DNA of 64,000 nt from Paraburkholderia flava (GCF_004359985.1 NZ_SMRO01000001.1:62001-126000), one strand, 5' to 3'. Shown: positions 34,757 through 43,291, counted from the stretch's first letter. Notes: generated from the letters alone by a model not told the origin. Numbers and translations are program-made.

Positions 34757-36091
34757 TTACTTTTGATAGCCCGCACTCTTGACCGCACGCTCGGCGATAG
34801 CCTGACTGGCCTGCAGCGCCTGATCGACAGACAACGAGCCAGCCAGCACACCCGCTACCTGTTGTCCGACGGCCGTACCTATCGCCTGAAACTCAGGAAT
34901 ACCGACGAACTGAATACCGGTGTACGGTACTTGCTTCTGGGTCGGATGCAGCGGGTCAGCTGTGTTGATTGCCTTTAGCACGAAATCCGAGAACGGCGCG
35001 GCAGCCTTGTATTGAGCGTCGTCGTAGGTCGATTTACGCGTTCCCGGTGGAAGCGATGCGTAGCCGATATCCTTGCCGACCTGCTGGATGTACTCCTTCG
35101 ATGTTGCCCACTCGGCGAAGCGTCTGGCTGCGGCCTGCACCCTGGATGTCTTCGGTATCGCAATGCCCCACGACCACAGCCAGTGCGAGCCGTTTGGCGT
35201 CGCCTCGATGGGAGCCTGTGCGAAGCCAACCTTGTCGGAAACCGAGGATTCCGCTTTGTTGTAGAGAATGCCCGCCGCCGAAGTCGCATCCACCCAGATC
35301 GCACACTTGCCGCCAGCCATCAACGAGAGGTTTTCGTTAAAGCCATTCGAGCTGGCTCCCGGAGGACCGTCTTTTTTCATGAGACTGGAGTAGAAGGTGA
35401 CTGCTTTTTTCCACTCCGGTGTGTTGATTTGCGGCACCCACTTCTCGTCGAACCAGCGACCACCGAAGGTGTTGATAAGGGTGGAGACATAGGCCATGTT
35501 TTCGCCCCAGCCGGCCTTTCCGCGAAGACAGATGCCATACACGCCTTGCGACGGATTGTTCAGCTTGTCCGCGAACTCTGCAATCTGGTCGTATGTCGGC
35601 TGATCCGGCATTTTCAGACCCTTCGCCTGAAAGAGGTCCTTCCGGTAAAACGTCATCGTGCTTTCTGCATTGAACGGCAATGCGTAGAGCTTTCCATTCG
35701 ACGACAGGCCATCGCGCACTGTCTTGAAGACATCGTCGATGTCATAGTTCGCGTTGAAATCCGTCATCGGGGTAAGCCAACCACGCGATCCCCAGATCGG
35801 AGCTTCGTACATGCCGATCATTGCGAGATCGAACTGGCCGGCGTTAGTCGCGATGTCAGTCGTCAACCGCTGGCGCAGCGTGTTTTCCTCAAGCACGACC
35901 CACTTGAGCTGAATGTCCGGGTTTGCCTTCTCGAATATCGGGGAGAGCTTCTTCAGCTCGAGCATGTCGTTGTTATTCGGCATGCCGATGGTCACCGTCG
36001 TGACTGCTGACGCATTCGACATCGCGGCGAGAGAAAAGCCGAGCGCCGCGACGACACCCGCAACGTGTCTGGTCAATATCGTTCGTTTCAT
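34757..36091 (-). CDS. Extracellular solute-binding protein, polyol type
   Basis: The 444-residue protein has a signal peptide (VVAALGFSLAAMSNASA) and the family 1 solute-binding fold, with mature N-terminus VTTVTIGMPNNNDMLELKKL. It captures the substrate in the periplasm and delivers it to the MalF/MalG-type permeases encoded downstream. ATG 36091 is chosen because GGAGGAAGAC directly precedes it; an earlier in-frame ATG (36103) overlaps that site. With a SmoS-like dehydrogenase in front, sorbitol, mannitol or arabitol are the best substrate guesses. Confidence 0.93.
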   Translation of the reverse strand: MKRTILTRHVAGVVAALGFSLAAMSNASAVTTVTIGMPNNNDMLELKKLSPIFEKANPDIQLKWVVLEENTLRQRLTTDIATNAGQFDLAMIGMYEAPIWGSRGWLTPMTDFNANYDIDDVFKTVRDGLSSNGKLYALPFNAESTMTFYRKDLFQAKGLKMPDQPTYDQIAEFADKLNNPSQGVYGICLRGKAGWGENMAYVSTLINTFGGRWFDEKWVPQINTPEWKKAVTFYSSLMKKDGPPGASSNGFNENLSLMAGGKCAIWVDATSAAGILYNKAESSVSDKVGFAQAPIEATPNGSHWLWSWGIAIPKTSRVQAAARRFAEWATSKEYIQQVGKDIGYASLPPGTRKSTYDDAQYKAAAPFSDFVLKAINTADPLHPTQKQVPYTGIQFVGIPEFQAIGTAVGQQVAGVLAGSLSVDQALQASQAIAERAVKSAGYQK

Positions 36092-36163
36092 GTCTTCCTC
36101 CATTCTTCCTGGTGGTTATATGTGCTGCTAGACCAACTGGCACAGAAAGGCAAACAAGCCGGG

Positions 36164-36937
36164 TTAGTTCATCCAGTTACCGCCGTCAACGTTCAGTGTC
36201 TGTGCCGTAACGTAGTCGGAGTCTGCAGAGGCCAGGAAGAGCGCTGCACCCGTCAGATCCTCGGGGTCGCCCATGCGGCCGAGCGGAACTTCTTCGCCGA
36301 CGAGACGCTTCTTCTCACCGAGGGGGCGGCCTTCGTATTGCGCGAATAGCGCGTCAACTTCGGTCCACATCGGCGTGTTGATGACGCCAGGGGCAATAGC
36401 GTTGACGTTGATTTTGTGTTCGGCGAGCGCCATTGCTGCGGACTGCGTGTAGCTGATGACAGCCGCCTTCGTCGCGCAGTAGTGCGAGGCGAGCGACTCG
36501 CCGCGGCGGCCAGCTTGCGACGACAGGTTGATGATTTTTCCGTGACCGCCCTGTCTGACCAACTGCCGCGCAACAGCCTGCATCATGAAATACATGCCCT
36601 TGACGTTCACCGCGTAGAGGCGGTCGTACACGTCCCACGATTCATCGAGGAACGGGCGCATGTCGAAGATGGCTGCGTTGTTGAACAGGATGTCGGCCCG
36701 CCCGAACTTTTCCACCGTGGCGCTCACGATAACGTCGATGTCTTCGCGTTTAGTGACGTCCGCAGCCACCGACAGGACGTTTTGCGCGTCCACCTTGCCA
36801 AGCACCGCTTCCTGGTCGGGACTTCTGTGGTCTGCCAGTACAAGACGCGCGCCTTCACCTAGATAGCGCCGCGCCACCGCTGCGCCGATGCCGCCTGCTG
36901 CGCCCGTGATAATCGCAACCTTGCCGTCGAGCTTCAT
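36164..36937 (-). CDS. SDR family polyol dehydrogenase (SmoS/sorbitol dehydrogenase-like)
   Basis: The 257-residue SDR has a TGxxxGIG cofactor site (IITGAAGGIGAAVARRYL), NNAA, and a Ser...YxxxK active site (INLSSQAGRRGESLASHYCA, then TKAAVIS). Long stretches resemble Rhodobacter SmoS (L-iditol/sorbitol 2-dehydrogenase): AGRRGE, YCATKAAVISYTQSA, INVNAIAPGVI, GEKKRLVG and TLNVDGGNWM at the C-terminus. It would oxidise a polyol such as sorbitol to fructose, or galactitol to tagatose. It is the first gene of the transport operon, with operator O2 about 120 bases upstream. Identity of the polyol is inferred. Confidence 0.88.
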   Translation of the reverse strand: MKLDGKVAIITGAAGGIGAAVARRYLGEGARLVLADHRSPDQEAVLGKVDAQNVLSVAADVTKREDIDVIVSATVEKFGRADILFNNAAIFDMRPFLDESWDVYDRLYAVNVKGMYFMMQAVARQLVRQGGHGKIINLSSQAGRRGESLASHYCATKAAVISYTQSAAMALAEHKINVNAIAPGVINTPMWTEVDALFAQYEGRPLGEKKRLVGEEVPLGRMGDPEDLTGAALFLASADSDYVTAQTLNVDGGNWMN

Positions 36938-37057
36938 CCTTTACTCCGTTGATATTGTTCCCCTGGCAACGTCACCTATCCGGGGCAAATAGGTCATCAG
37001 GTGACCGTCGAGGCCGCCCGGAATCGGGCCAACCAACGAGCGCATGCTAGAGCAAAG

Positions 37058-37081
37058 GAAAGCGCTTGCGCAAGCGCTTTC
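37058..37081. promoter_or_regulatory. LacI-type operator O2, perfect 24-bp palindrome
   Basis: The central 20 bases AAGCGCTTGCGCAAGCGCTT, at 37060-37079, are fully symmetric, and symmetry extends two bases on each side (GA...TC). It stands upstream of the minus-strand dehydrogenase/ABC operon and is the best of three copies of this operator. Confidence 0.85.
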
Positions 37082-37234
37082 TTATTTGAATTGATTGGGA
37101 GTTTCCCCTGGAAAATGCGGAGATTCCGACGTCTACCGCTTTTTGGTTCAACATTGATTGGTATCAGTGAAGTCTGAATGCCAAGCTGCTGATTCCCTTT
37201 AGTAGTAGCTCAAAGCCAGGGTTTTCACTCAAAA

Positions 37235-37258
37235 GCAAGCGCTTGCGCAAGCGCTTTC
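37235..37258. promoter_or_regulatory. LacI-type operator O3 before xylulokinase
   Basis: The 20-base core AAGCGCTTGCGCAAGCGCTT (37237-37256) is identical to that of O2; only the flanks differ slightly. It lies about 160 bases before the xylulokinase start and 155 bases from O2 in the same divergent intergenic region. Repression by DNA looping between O2 and O3 is therefore possible. Confidence 0.83.
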
Positions 37259-37415
37259 TAATCTTCTATGATTCACCTCACGCCAACCTGCGACGCCTTC
37301 TCATGAGCGCGCGCGGTTGCGATAGCGTCATCCAGGAAGCCCATAAAGCCACGAGGCTCGAGCGCCCCTTGAACCGCTGGACGCATGTCCGGATCACTTT
37401 GTGCAGAAGGCTTCG

Positions 37416-38921
37416 ATGCCATCAGAATCGCGTGCTCCCAGCACACCCATTTCGCTCGGCATTGACCTCGGCACTTCCAGGCTGAAGGTCGTCCTGCTCT
37501 CGGCCGTCGGCCAGGTTCTCGGAACAGCGTCGGCGCCCATTACGACATCTTGTCCGCAGGCTGGCTGGGCAGAGCAGGACCCAGATGACTGGTGGAATGC
37601 GTGTCTCCTGACGCTGCGTGAACTGAGACTTCGCTATCCCGCTGCCTACGCTGAAATCCGGTGCGTCGGCTTATCAGGACAAATGCATGGTGCCGTTCTG
37701 CTGAACAGGCGGGACGAGCCTGTACGACCGGCAATCATCTGGAACGACGCACGATCGACCGGCCAGGCTGTGGCGCTCTCGGAGCAGTTCGCAGCACACG
37801 TGCAACAGATGGGAAGTTTGCCGATGGCCGGCTTGACTGCTCCACAGCTGCTTTGGCTCAGCGAATATGAGCCCGAGAATTTTCGGGCCATTGACTGCCT
37901 CGTTTCACCGAAGGACTACATCCGGCTAAAGCTCACAGGCGATCGTATGACGGACATGTCCGACGCCGCGGGGACACTCTTTCTTAACGTCCAGCTGCGT
38001 TCGTGGTTCGGGCCGATGATCGAGGCATGCCGGCTGGATGCGCGGCAGTTTCCTGCACTCGCGGAAGGGACTGCGGCTACCGGGATGATTACCGGTCGCG
38101 TCGCGCAGGAACTCGGATTCCGGGATGGCGTCGTCGTCGCGTGCGGTGCGGGAGACAACCCTGCCTCGGCCGTTGGCCTTGGTGCGTCCAATCCCGGGGA
38201 CTCATTTGTCACGCTAGGCACCAGTGCTGCCGTCGTGTCGTTCACCGATGCTCCGCTGAGCCAGATCGAGAGAGGGGTCCACGGTTTTTGTCACGGGATT
38301 CCCGCCCGCTGGTACGGGATGGGCGCCGTCCTATGCGGCGCCAGTTGCCTCCGATGGGCGTCGAAGCTGCTGTCGATCCCAAGCGAGCAGGCGCTGCTCG
38401 ATCTGGTTAGCAAGACTGTTTTCCTCGACCAGCCGGCCCCGGACAGCGCGCCGCTTTTTCTGCCCTATCTAACCGGCGAGCGCACCCCGCATAACGATCC
38501 CTACGTTCGAGGCGGCTTTATGAATGTCGGGATTGAAACATCGACGGCATTGTTCGGATACTCCGTTCTTGAGGGGGTTGCGTTCGCATTGCGCGACGCC
38601 ATGACGTCGGTGGAAGCATCGGGACTCGGCGTCGGCGTGTGCTCTCTCGTCGGGGGAGGAGCCGTTAGCGAATATTGGGCACAACTCCTCGCGAATGTGC
38701 TGGGACGTGAGCTGCGTACTCTCGAGGGCAGCGAGCTTGCAGCTGGCATTGGTGCTGCGAAACTCGGCTTCGCCGCGCTTGGCTTCCCGGATGCTCACAT
38801 CCACGCATCGCTTCCAGCGAAGAAAGTGTTCGTCCCGCATGCCGCTTCGGCCGATCAGCTGAACGCGCGTTATGAAAAATTCCTCGGCCTCTACTCGGCA
38901 GCGCAAACGCTGTACTGCTGA
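37416..38921 (+). CDS. xylB: Xylulokinase
   Basis: The 501-residue FGGY kinase phosphorylates D-xylulose (or a related ketose) with ATP. Motifs are ISLGIDLGTSRLKVVLL (phosphate 1), VGLSGQMHGAVLL (typical of XylB), the catalytic Asp in VACGAGDNPASAVGLG, and LGTSAAVVSF and LVGGGAVSEYW. ATG 37416 has AGAAGG five bases upstream; GTG 37401 is an in-frame alternative. Operator O3 lies upstream. Together with the polyol dehydrogenase it suggests D-arabitol or a mixed polyol substrate feeding the pentose phosphate pathway, since sorbitol alone would need a fructokinase. Confidence 0.93.
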   Translation: MPSESRAPSTPISLGIDLGTSRLKVVLLSAVGQVLGTASAPITTSCPQAGWAEQDPDDWWNACLLTLRELRLRYPAAYAEIRCVGLSGQMHGAVLLNRRDEPVRPAIIWNDARSTGQAVALSEQFAAHVQQMGSLPMAGLTAPQLLWLSEYEPENFRAIDCLVSPKDYIRLKLTGDRMTDMSDAAGTLFLNVQLRSWFGPMIEACRLDARQFPALAEGTAATGMITGRVAQELGFRDGVVVACGAGDNPASAVGLGASNPGDSFVTLGTSAAVVSFTDAPLSQIERGVHGFCHGIPARWYGMGAVLCGASCLRWASKLLSIPSEQALLDLVSKTVFLDQPAPDSAPLFLPYLTGERTPHNDPYVRGGFMNVGIETSTALFGYSVLEGVAFALRDAMTSVEASGLGVGVCSLVGGGAVSEYWAQLLANVLGRELRTLEGSELAAGIGAAKLGFAALGFPDAHIHASLPAKKVFVPHAASADQLNARYEKFLGLYSAAQTLYC

Positions 38922-38947
38922 ACGCACCGCTTTCCTGGAGTTTGTAC

Positions 38948-39109
38948 GTGCACGTGAAAAACCTGAACCGGCTTGAACAGCTGAAGTTGCCCAGTACCCG
39001 CGCCCGTCACGCGCTCGACGAACACCATGACGGGTTCGTGCAACTGCGAGCGCCGGCAAATGGTTCATGCCTGACCGACGAGTGGCGGCACACCTCGGGA
39101 GCACTGTAG
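38948..39109 (+). CDS. Small ORF translationally coupled to zwf, unknown function
   Basis: A 53-codon frame starts at GTG 38948 (GGAG nine bases upstream) and ends at TAG 39107-39109. The last base of that stop is the first base of the GTG start of the G6PD gene. It encodes HVKNLNRLEQLKLPSTRARH followed by a mixed, charged C-terminus; no family is recognised. The TAGTG junction suggests it serves as a coupled leader cistron or is the truncated end of a lost gene. It is also possible that it is not translated. Confidence 0.45.
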   Translation: MHVKNLNRLEQLKLPSTRARHALDEHHDGFVQLRAPANGSCLTDEWRHTSGAL

Positions 39110-40590
39110 TGCTGACGCAAAGAACCAGAGCAACGAGCAAGAAGGGCTTTGCATTCGTCCTTTTCGGTGGAACGGGCGACCTCGCGTTGCGCAAGATCTT
39201 GCCCGCCCTGTACATGGCACATCGAGATGGCTCGCTTGCCGAACTCGGGACCATCGTTTCCGTCGCACAGCCGGCGTTGGACCGGGAGGGTTATCTGAAG
39301 TGGGTCGACGAGCACGTCAAACCGAACCTGAAAAACGGGAGTTTCGATGGCGAATGCTGGCGCACCTTCCTGGAGCGAGTTAGTTACGTGTCGCTCGATG
39401 CAGGCAAGCCCGAAGCGTATCGTGCGTTGAGCGAGCTCCCCGCGCTGAAGAGCGGCGCCGTTCGCATCTACTATCTCGCAACGGGTCCATCCCTCTTCGT
39501 GCCGGTCTGCGAAGGCCTGGCTGCCGCCAATCTCACCGACGATGCGCGCATCGTGCTGGAAAAGCCGCTCGGACACGATCTCGCGTCGTCAGCAACCATC
39601 AACGACGAAGTCGGAAGAGTTTTCGAAGAGAATCAGATCTACCGTATCGACCACTATCTCGGGAAAGAGGCGGTGCAGAACCTGTTCGCACTGAGGTTCG
39701 GAAACATTCTGTTCGAACCGCTGTGGCGCAGAGAGTGGGTCGAAAGCATTCAGATCACGGTTGCAGAGGAGCTCGGCGTCGAGCGACGCGGGCTCTTTTA
39801 TGACCAGACTGGTGCTCTCCGGGATATGGTGCAAAACCACCTCCTGCAGCTTCTCTCCATCATCGCGATGGAGCCGCCGCATTCGATGGACGCCGATGCT
39901 GTACGGAACGAAAAGCTTCGGGTACTACAGGCGCTCAAACCCCTCGTCTCTGGGCGCATTCGGGACAATCTCGTTTGTGGGCAATACCGCGCAGGGACCA
40001 TCCGCGGGCAGAGGGTTCCGTCCTACCACGATGAAGCCGGCGTCGAACCCGACAGCGTGACGGAGACCTTCGTCGCGCTGAAAGCAGAAATCGAAAACTG
40101 GCGCTGGTCGGGCGTACCTTTTTTCCTTCGGACGGGGAAGCGACTGGCTGAGCGAGTCGCGGAGATTGTCGTGAACTTCAAGCCAGTACCGCATTCGGCG
40201 CTAGGCCCCGTGCCTTTGTTATCCGGCTCGAATCGACTAACCATACGCCTTCAGCCTAAAGAATCGATTCGGCTCGACACACTAGGCAAGATGCCTGGCA
40301 TGGGCATGAACCTGCGCGGGGTGTTCCTTGACCTGGCTTTCGACAAGTTCTTCGAGGAGGACCGCATGGAGGCATATCAGCGGCTGCTTCTCGACGTCAT
40401 AGACGGAAGGCTTGCGCTTTTCGTCCGGCGAGATGAGCAAGAGGCTGCATGGCGTTGGGTTGCGCCGATTCTCGACGAATGGAAACGTTTTCCAGACAAG
40501 CCCAGGCCTTACGCAGCCGGTACATGGGGCCCCGTTGCGGCGAACGCCATGCTCGCACGTGCCGACACCTGCCGGATCGAAACCGAATAA
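39109..40590 (+). CDS. zwf: Glucose-6-phosphate 1-dehydrogenase
   Basis: The 493-residue enzyme oxidises glucose 6-phosphate to 6-phosphogluconolactone with NADP. The cofactor motif FVLFGGTGDLALRKILPALY is at the N-terminus, and the active-site signature YRIDHYLGKEAVQN with its catalytic His is near residue 190. The C-terminal domain is complete, and the length agrees with bacterial Zwf. GTG 39109 is preferred, with GGGAGC upstream and a one-base overlap with the small ORF; ATG 39067 would overlap that ORF extensively. Following xylulokinase and a polyol transporter, it probably supplies the pentose phosphate or Entner-Doudoroff branch for polyol-derived hexose. A second, housekeeping zwf is likely elsewhere. 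Confidence 0.93.
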   Translation: MLTQRTRATSKKGFAFVLFGGTGDLALRKILPALYMAHRDGSLAELGTIVSVAQPALDREGYLKWVDEHVKPNLKNGSFDGECWRTFLERVSYVSLDAGKPEAYRALSELPALKSGAVRIYYLATGPSLFVPVCEGLAAANLTDDARIVLEKPLGHDLASSATINDEVGRVFEENQIYRIDHYLGKEAVQNLFALRFGNILFEPLWRREWVESIQITVAEELGVERRGLFYDQTGALRDMVQNHLLQLLSIIAMEPPHSMDADAVRNEKLRVLQALKPLVSGRIRDNLVCGQYRAGTIRGQRVPSYHDEAGVEPDSVTETFVALKAEIENWRWSGVPFFLRTGKRLAERVAEIVVNFKPVPHSALGPVPLLSGSNRLTIRLQPKESIRLDTLGKMPGMGMNLRGVFLDLAFDKFFEEDRMEAYQRLLLDVIDGRLALFVRRDEQEAAWRWVAPILDEWKRFPDKPRPYAAGTWGPVAANAMLARADTCRIETE

Positions 40591-40730
40591 GAACCAGGGG
40601 GTAGCAGTTTGCTGCCTGGATCATTATCGCGGCAGCAAGTCTGCTCGGGAAACTCGTCATGACATTTCGGAAGCAGTCGTCGCACAGGGGAAAAAATCCT
40701 CAAGCGCAGATATCCTGGTGGCACAGAAAG

Positions 40731-41156
40731 ATGCTTTTAATGCCGCTGACCGACACCTGCATTCGTGACCTTTCCCTCAGGAGCCATCTCGCTCTGGTTG
40801 CAAGCGGATATCCGGGCAGTGACCGCCATTCGGTTATGTGGCTCGCGCGGGTCGTCTACGTGGCGTTCTTTCTGCAAGAACGAAGTCGCAGTGACTCAAG
40901 TCTGTCGATGTTCGTGGCCGCAGAAGAAGCGCTTGATCGTACCGTGCTGCGAGCGGAAGAAACAGGTGTCTGGCAACTCATGAGAGACGACATCGAAGTA
41001 CTGAAGCCCGTCCTTCGTATCTACGATCAGGAGCTGGCTTCGGCGACCAACGGTTGCATTGCCGAGGCCGACGCCAGTCTTCGGAGATTGCTGGCAAGTC
41101 CCCACTGCGAATCTCCGTTGCGGGCGAGTCTACGCGACAGACATCGGATGGTGTAG
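40731..41156 (+). CDS. Conserved hypothetical protein of Burkholderiales (Fis-annotated type)
   Basis: The 141-residue helical protein has RDLSLRSHLALVASGYPG, VMWLARVVYVAFFLQERSRS and EEALDRTVLRAEETGVWQL. These match in style a Burkholderia family often labelled, without good reason, 'Fis family regulator'. It has no DNA-binding motif that I can see. ATG 40731 or 40740 are the probable starts (GGTGG upstream is weak). It stands alone between zwf and the truncated GFA copy at the right end of the island-like block, in the same orientation as both. Confidence 0.55.
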   Translation: MLLMPLTDTCIRDLSLRSHLALVASGYPGSDRHSVMWLARVVYVAFFLQERSRSDSSLSMFVAAEEALDRTVLRAEETGVWQLMRDDIEVLKPVLRIYDQELASATNGCIAEADASLRRLLASPHCESPLRASLRDRHRMV

Positions 41157-41263
41157 CCGCCAAGCTGATCCACCTGGGTTTTCCGGATCAAAGCTGGCGC
41201 GGGTTTTCCGGCATTTGGGGTTCAGCTCGACACGGTGACGGCGTGAGCTCACGGGCAAGTCCA

Positions 41264-41520
41264 GCCGGCAGCAAGGTGTGATCAAGGCCATCGAGGACTT
41301 CGGCGATAGCGGGCATCCGTCGTACCGCTACTTTTGCGGAAGCTGCGGGTCGACTGTGGTCACGCGGGTATCGACAATGCCGGGGCAGGTCATCGTGAAA
41401 GCCGGCACACTCGACAGCATGGAAGGCCTACCGGCCCCGCAGATCGAGATCTATACGGATCGTTCGGTGGAGTGGCTCAAGTCGTTTGACGGCGCGGTGG
41501 GTTTTGCGCTGAGTCCTTGA
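41264..41520 (+). pseudogene. 5'-truncated second copy of the GFA-family gene
   Basis: From CCGGCAGCAAGGTG at 41264 the sequence runs parallel to the 3' part of the GFA gene at 30172-30429. The encoded proteins are almost the same (EDFGDSGHPSYRYFCGSCGS, VVTRVSTMPGQVIVKAGTLD, then SVEWLKSFDGAVGFALSP). Roughly one base in twelve differs, mostly at third positions. The N-terminal CLCG and CHCxxC zinc motifs are missing, so the copy is not functional as a GFA protein, although its frame is open from 41278 to the stop. Sequence left of 41264 is unrelated. The two copies are direct repeats bracketing about 11 kb of polyol genes. Confidence 0.85.
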
Positions 41521-41575
41521 CGTAAGGCATGGAGTGGCCCGGCCACTCCATCGCATCGAACAGTCACAAAGAACA

Positions 41576-42208
41576 TTAAACATCGGGCTGCAGATACCGG
41601 ACGATAAGCCGCGTTGCTTCATCAACCAGCGCATCGAACGCCTCATCCGAAAGACTCTCCGAATGATGCACGACGGCCGTATGCGTCAGCGCTTCGATTG
41701 ACGTTACGCATACGAACGCCGCGAGCCCCATGTCCAGTGGGCGAAACTCATCGCTATGAGCTTCGAGGTACGCGCGGAACAGCGCATAGGTTTCGCTATC
41801 CAGGGTTGCCGCATTTTCAAACCGCCCCGTGCGCGGAATCTGCTCCGCGAGCACGCGATGTAGCTTGGGATCGATCCGGTGCGCGTCGATTGCTGCGACG
41901 ACGAGTGTGCGCACTGCTTGTTCCATCGGGAGCATTGCAGCCTTTAGCAACGCGCGGCGGACAACCTGCATCAGTTCCTGACTATGGCGCTCGATGACCG
42001 CGGTCACCAACGCCTCCTTGCTCGGGAAGTACTGATACAGCGAACCGACGCTTACGCCAGCCTTCTCCGCAATCCGGTTAGTGCTTGCCTTGTCGAAGCC
42101 GTCCTTCACCAGAATGCGAGCAGTTGCTTCGACGAGTGCATCGACGGTCACACGCGATCTCTGTTGAGACGCGTGTTTTCTGGGTTTGGTCAGCGGTTTG
42201 CGGGGCAT
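41576..42208 (-). CDS. TetR family transcriptional regulator
   Basis: The 210-residue protein has a basic N-terminus (MPRKPLTKPRKHASQQRSR) and a TetR helix-turn-helix (ASTNRIAEKAGVSVGSLYQY, FPSKEALV), followed by a helical ligand domain. ATG 42208 is preferred over GTG 42217; neither has a strong ribosome site. It diverges from a DinB-family gene, and a perfect inverted repeat lies between them. This regulator therefore likely controls itself and the DinB-like protein. Confidence 0.9.
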   Translation of the reverse strand: MPRKPLTKPRKHASQQRSRVTVDALVEATARILVKDGFDKASTNRIAEKAGVSVGSLYQYFPSKEALVTAVIERHSQELMQVVRRALLKAAMLPMEQAVRTLVVAAIDAHRIDPKLHRVLAEQIPRTGRFENAATLDSETYALFRAYLEAHSDEFRPLDMGLAAFVCVTSIEALTHTAVVHHSESLSDEAFDALVDEATRLIVRYLQPDV

Positions 42209-42235
42209 TTTTCGCACTCAGAATGCGAGTAGGGG

Positions 42236-42257
42236 AATACGAGTGATGACTCGTATT
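42236..42257. promoter_or_regulatory. TetR operator candidate, 9-4-9 inverted repeat
   Basis: AATACGAGT and ACTCGTATT are perfect nine-base arms around GATG. They lie 28 bases upstream of the tetR start and 49 bases before the DinB-family start. A second pair of half sites, ACTC and GAGT, lies at 42216-42230. This arrangement is typical of autoregulated TetR genes. Confidence 0.75.
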
Positions 42258-42306
42258 ATGCATCGGGTGGATTGAACCACAACCCCTACGATGGAGGAAA
42301 TGCCCC

Positions 42307-42792
42307 ATGACCACCCAGCCTTACTCACAGCTTATAGCCGTCAAGCGATGGGCCGATCTCGGCCTCTACGCTGTCGTCAGCGAGAACTTCGACCGGCTGA
42401 CCGCTGACGACGCGTCGATCATGCTGCGCATCCTCGATCACATTCACGTGGTCGACCGGATCTTTCAGCATCATTTGCAGGGACGCCCGCATCCGTTCAG
42501 CGCACCGCGCTCGGAAAAAATCCCGGATCTGCAAGCGCTTGCGAACAGCGCGCGGGAAGTCGACGACTGGTACGCGTCATACGTCGACAGTCTCAACGAC
42601 GAGGATTTCGCGCAGCCGCTCGAATTCGCGTTCACGAGCGGCAAGCCGGCACGCATGCGACGCGGCGAGATCATTCTGCATGTCTGCCAGCACGGGACCT
42701 ACCATCGCGGCAACGCCGGTGCCGTTTTGCAACTGAAGGGCATGACGCCGAGCCGCGATTCGATCACCGATTTTCTCGAATACGCGGCGTGA
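42307..42792 (+). CDS. DinB family protein
   Basis: The 161-residue protein is a four-helix DinB/YfiT-like protein. The metal-site histidines are placed as in the family: one in ILDHIHVVDRIFQHHLQG in the second helix and the pair in ILHVCQHGTYHRGNAG near the C-terminus. Members include thiol-dependent transferases; the true reaction is unknown. A GGAGGAAATG site precedes ATG 42307. It is divergent from a TetR regulator, with a palindromic operator between, so it may respond to a toxic small molecule. Confidence 0.88.
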   Translation: MTTQPYSQLIAVKRWADLGLYAVVSENFDRLTADDASIMLRILDHIHVVDRIFQHHLQGRPHPFSAPRSEKIPDLQALANSAREVDDWYASYVDSLNDEDFAQPLEFAFTSGKPARMRRGEIILHVCQHGTYHRGNAGAVLQLKGMTPSRDSITDFLEYAA

Positions 42793-42805
42793 AGCATGCG
42801 AAGGC

Positions 42806-43291
42806 CTAGCGCAACGTCGACGCGAAATCGTCGAGTTGCGTGATGCAGGCGTTCCAGCCGTCGAAGAAGCCCATCGTTTCGTGACGCTCCCGCGTCGCGT
42901 CGTCGGGATGCATCACGCGTGCCTCGTAGCGGGTGCCTGTGCCTTCGTCGGCCATCGTAATGATGGCTGTAAAGCCGAGCCACGGCGTGTTCGGCCGCCA
43001 GTCCGCGACGAGCATCGACGTGAACGCGAGGCGCGCGTGCGGCACGATCTCCAGGAAACTGCCGGGGTTGTCGCTCACGCCGCCGTCGGGGCCGCGCATC
43101 AGCGTGTGAAAGGCACCGCCGGGCCGCAGATCGAATGCGAGTACCTCGGTGGTCCACGGTTTCGGGCACCACCATTCCTTCAGCAGATCGGGCTCGGTCC
43201 ACGCACGCCACAGCGTCGCGCGCGGCGCGCGCAGCACGCGGGAGATCACGAGGTCGTGGGTTTCAGCGTGACCGGCGGGGTTTGTTGACAT
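42806..43291 (-). CDS. SRPBCC/AHSA1-domain protein
   Basis: The 161-residue protein belongs to the START-like AHSA1 family, with RVLRAPRATLWRAWTEPDLL, EWWCPKPWTTEVLAFDLRPG and the C-terminal GFFDGWNACITQLDDF. Such proteins have a hydrophobic cavity; functions are mostly unknown. ATG 43291 carries AGGAGC upstream and lies inside the last codons of the arsR-type gene (29-base overlap). The pair ArsR-AHSA1 is common and probably forms one transcript. Confidence 0.88.
   Translation of the reverse strand: MSTNPAGHAETHDLVISRVLRAPRATLWRAWTEPDLLKEWWCPKPWTTEVLAFDLRPGGAFHTLMRGPDGGVSDNPGSFLEIVPHARLAFTSMLVADWRPNTPWLGFTAIITMADEGTGTRYEARVMHPDDATRERHETMGFFDGWNACITQLDDFASTLR

Noticed and set aside
30172..41520. 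GFA copies as attachment-site repeats of an integrative element
   Set aside because: The repeats are over 250 bases and diverged, and no integrase or transposase gene is present in the block; recombination between homologues is a simpler explanation.
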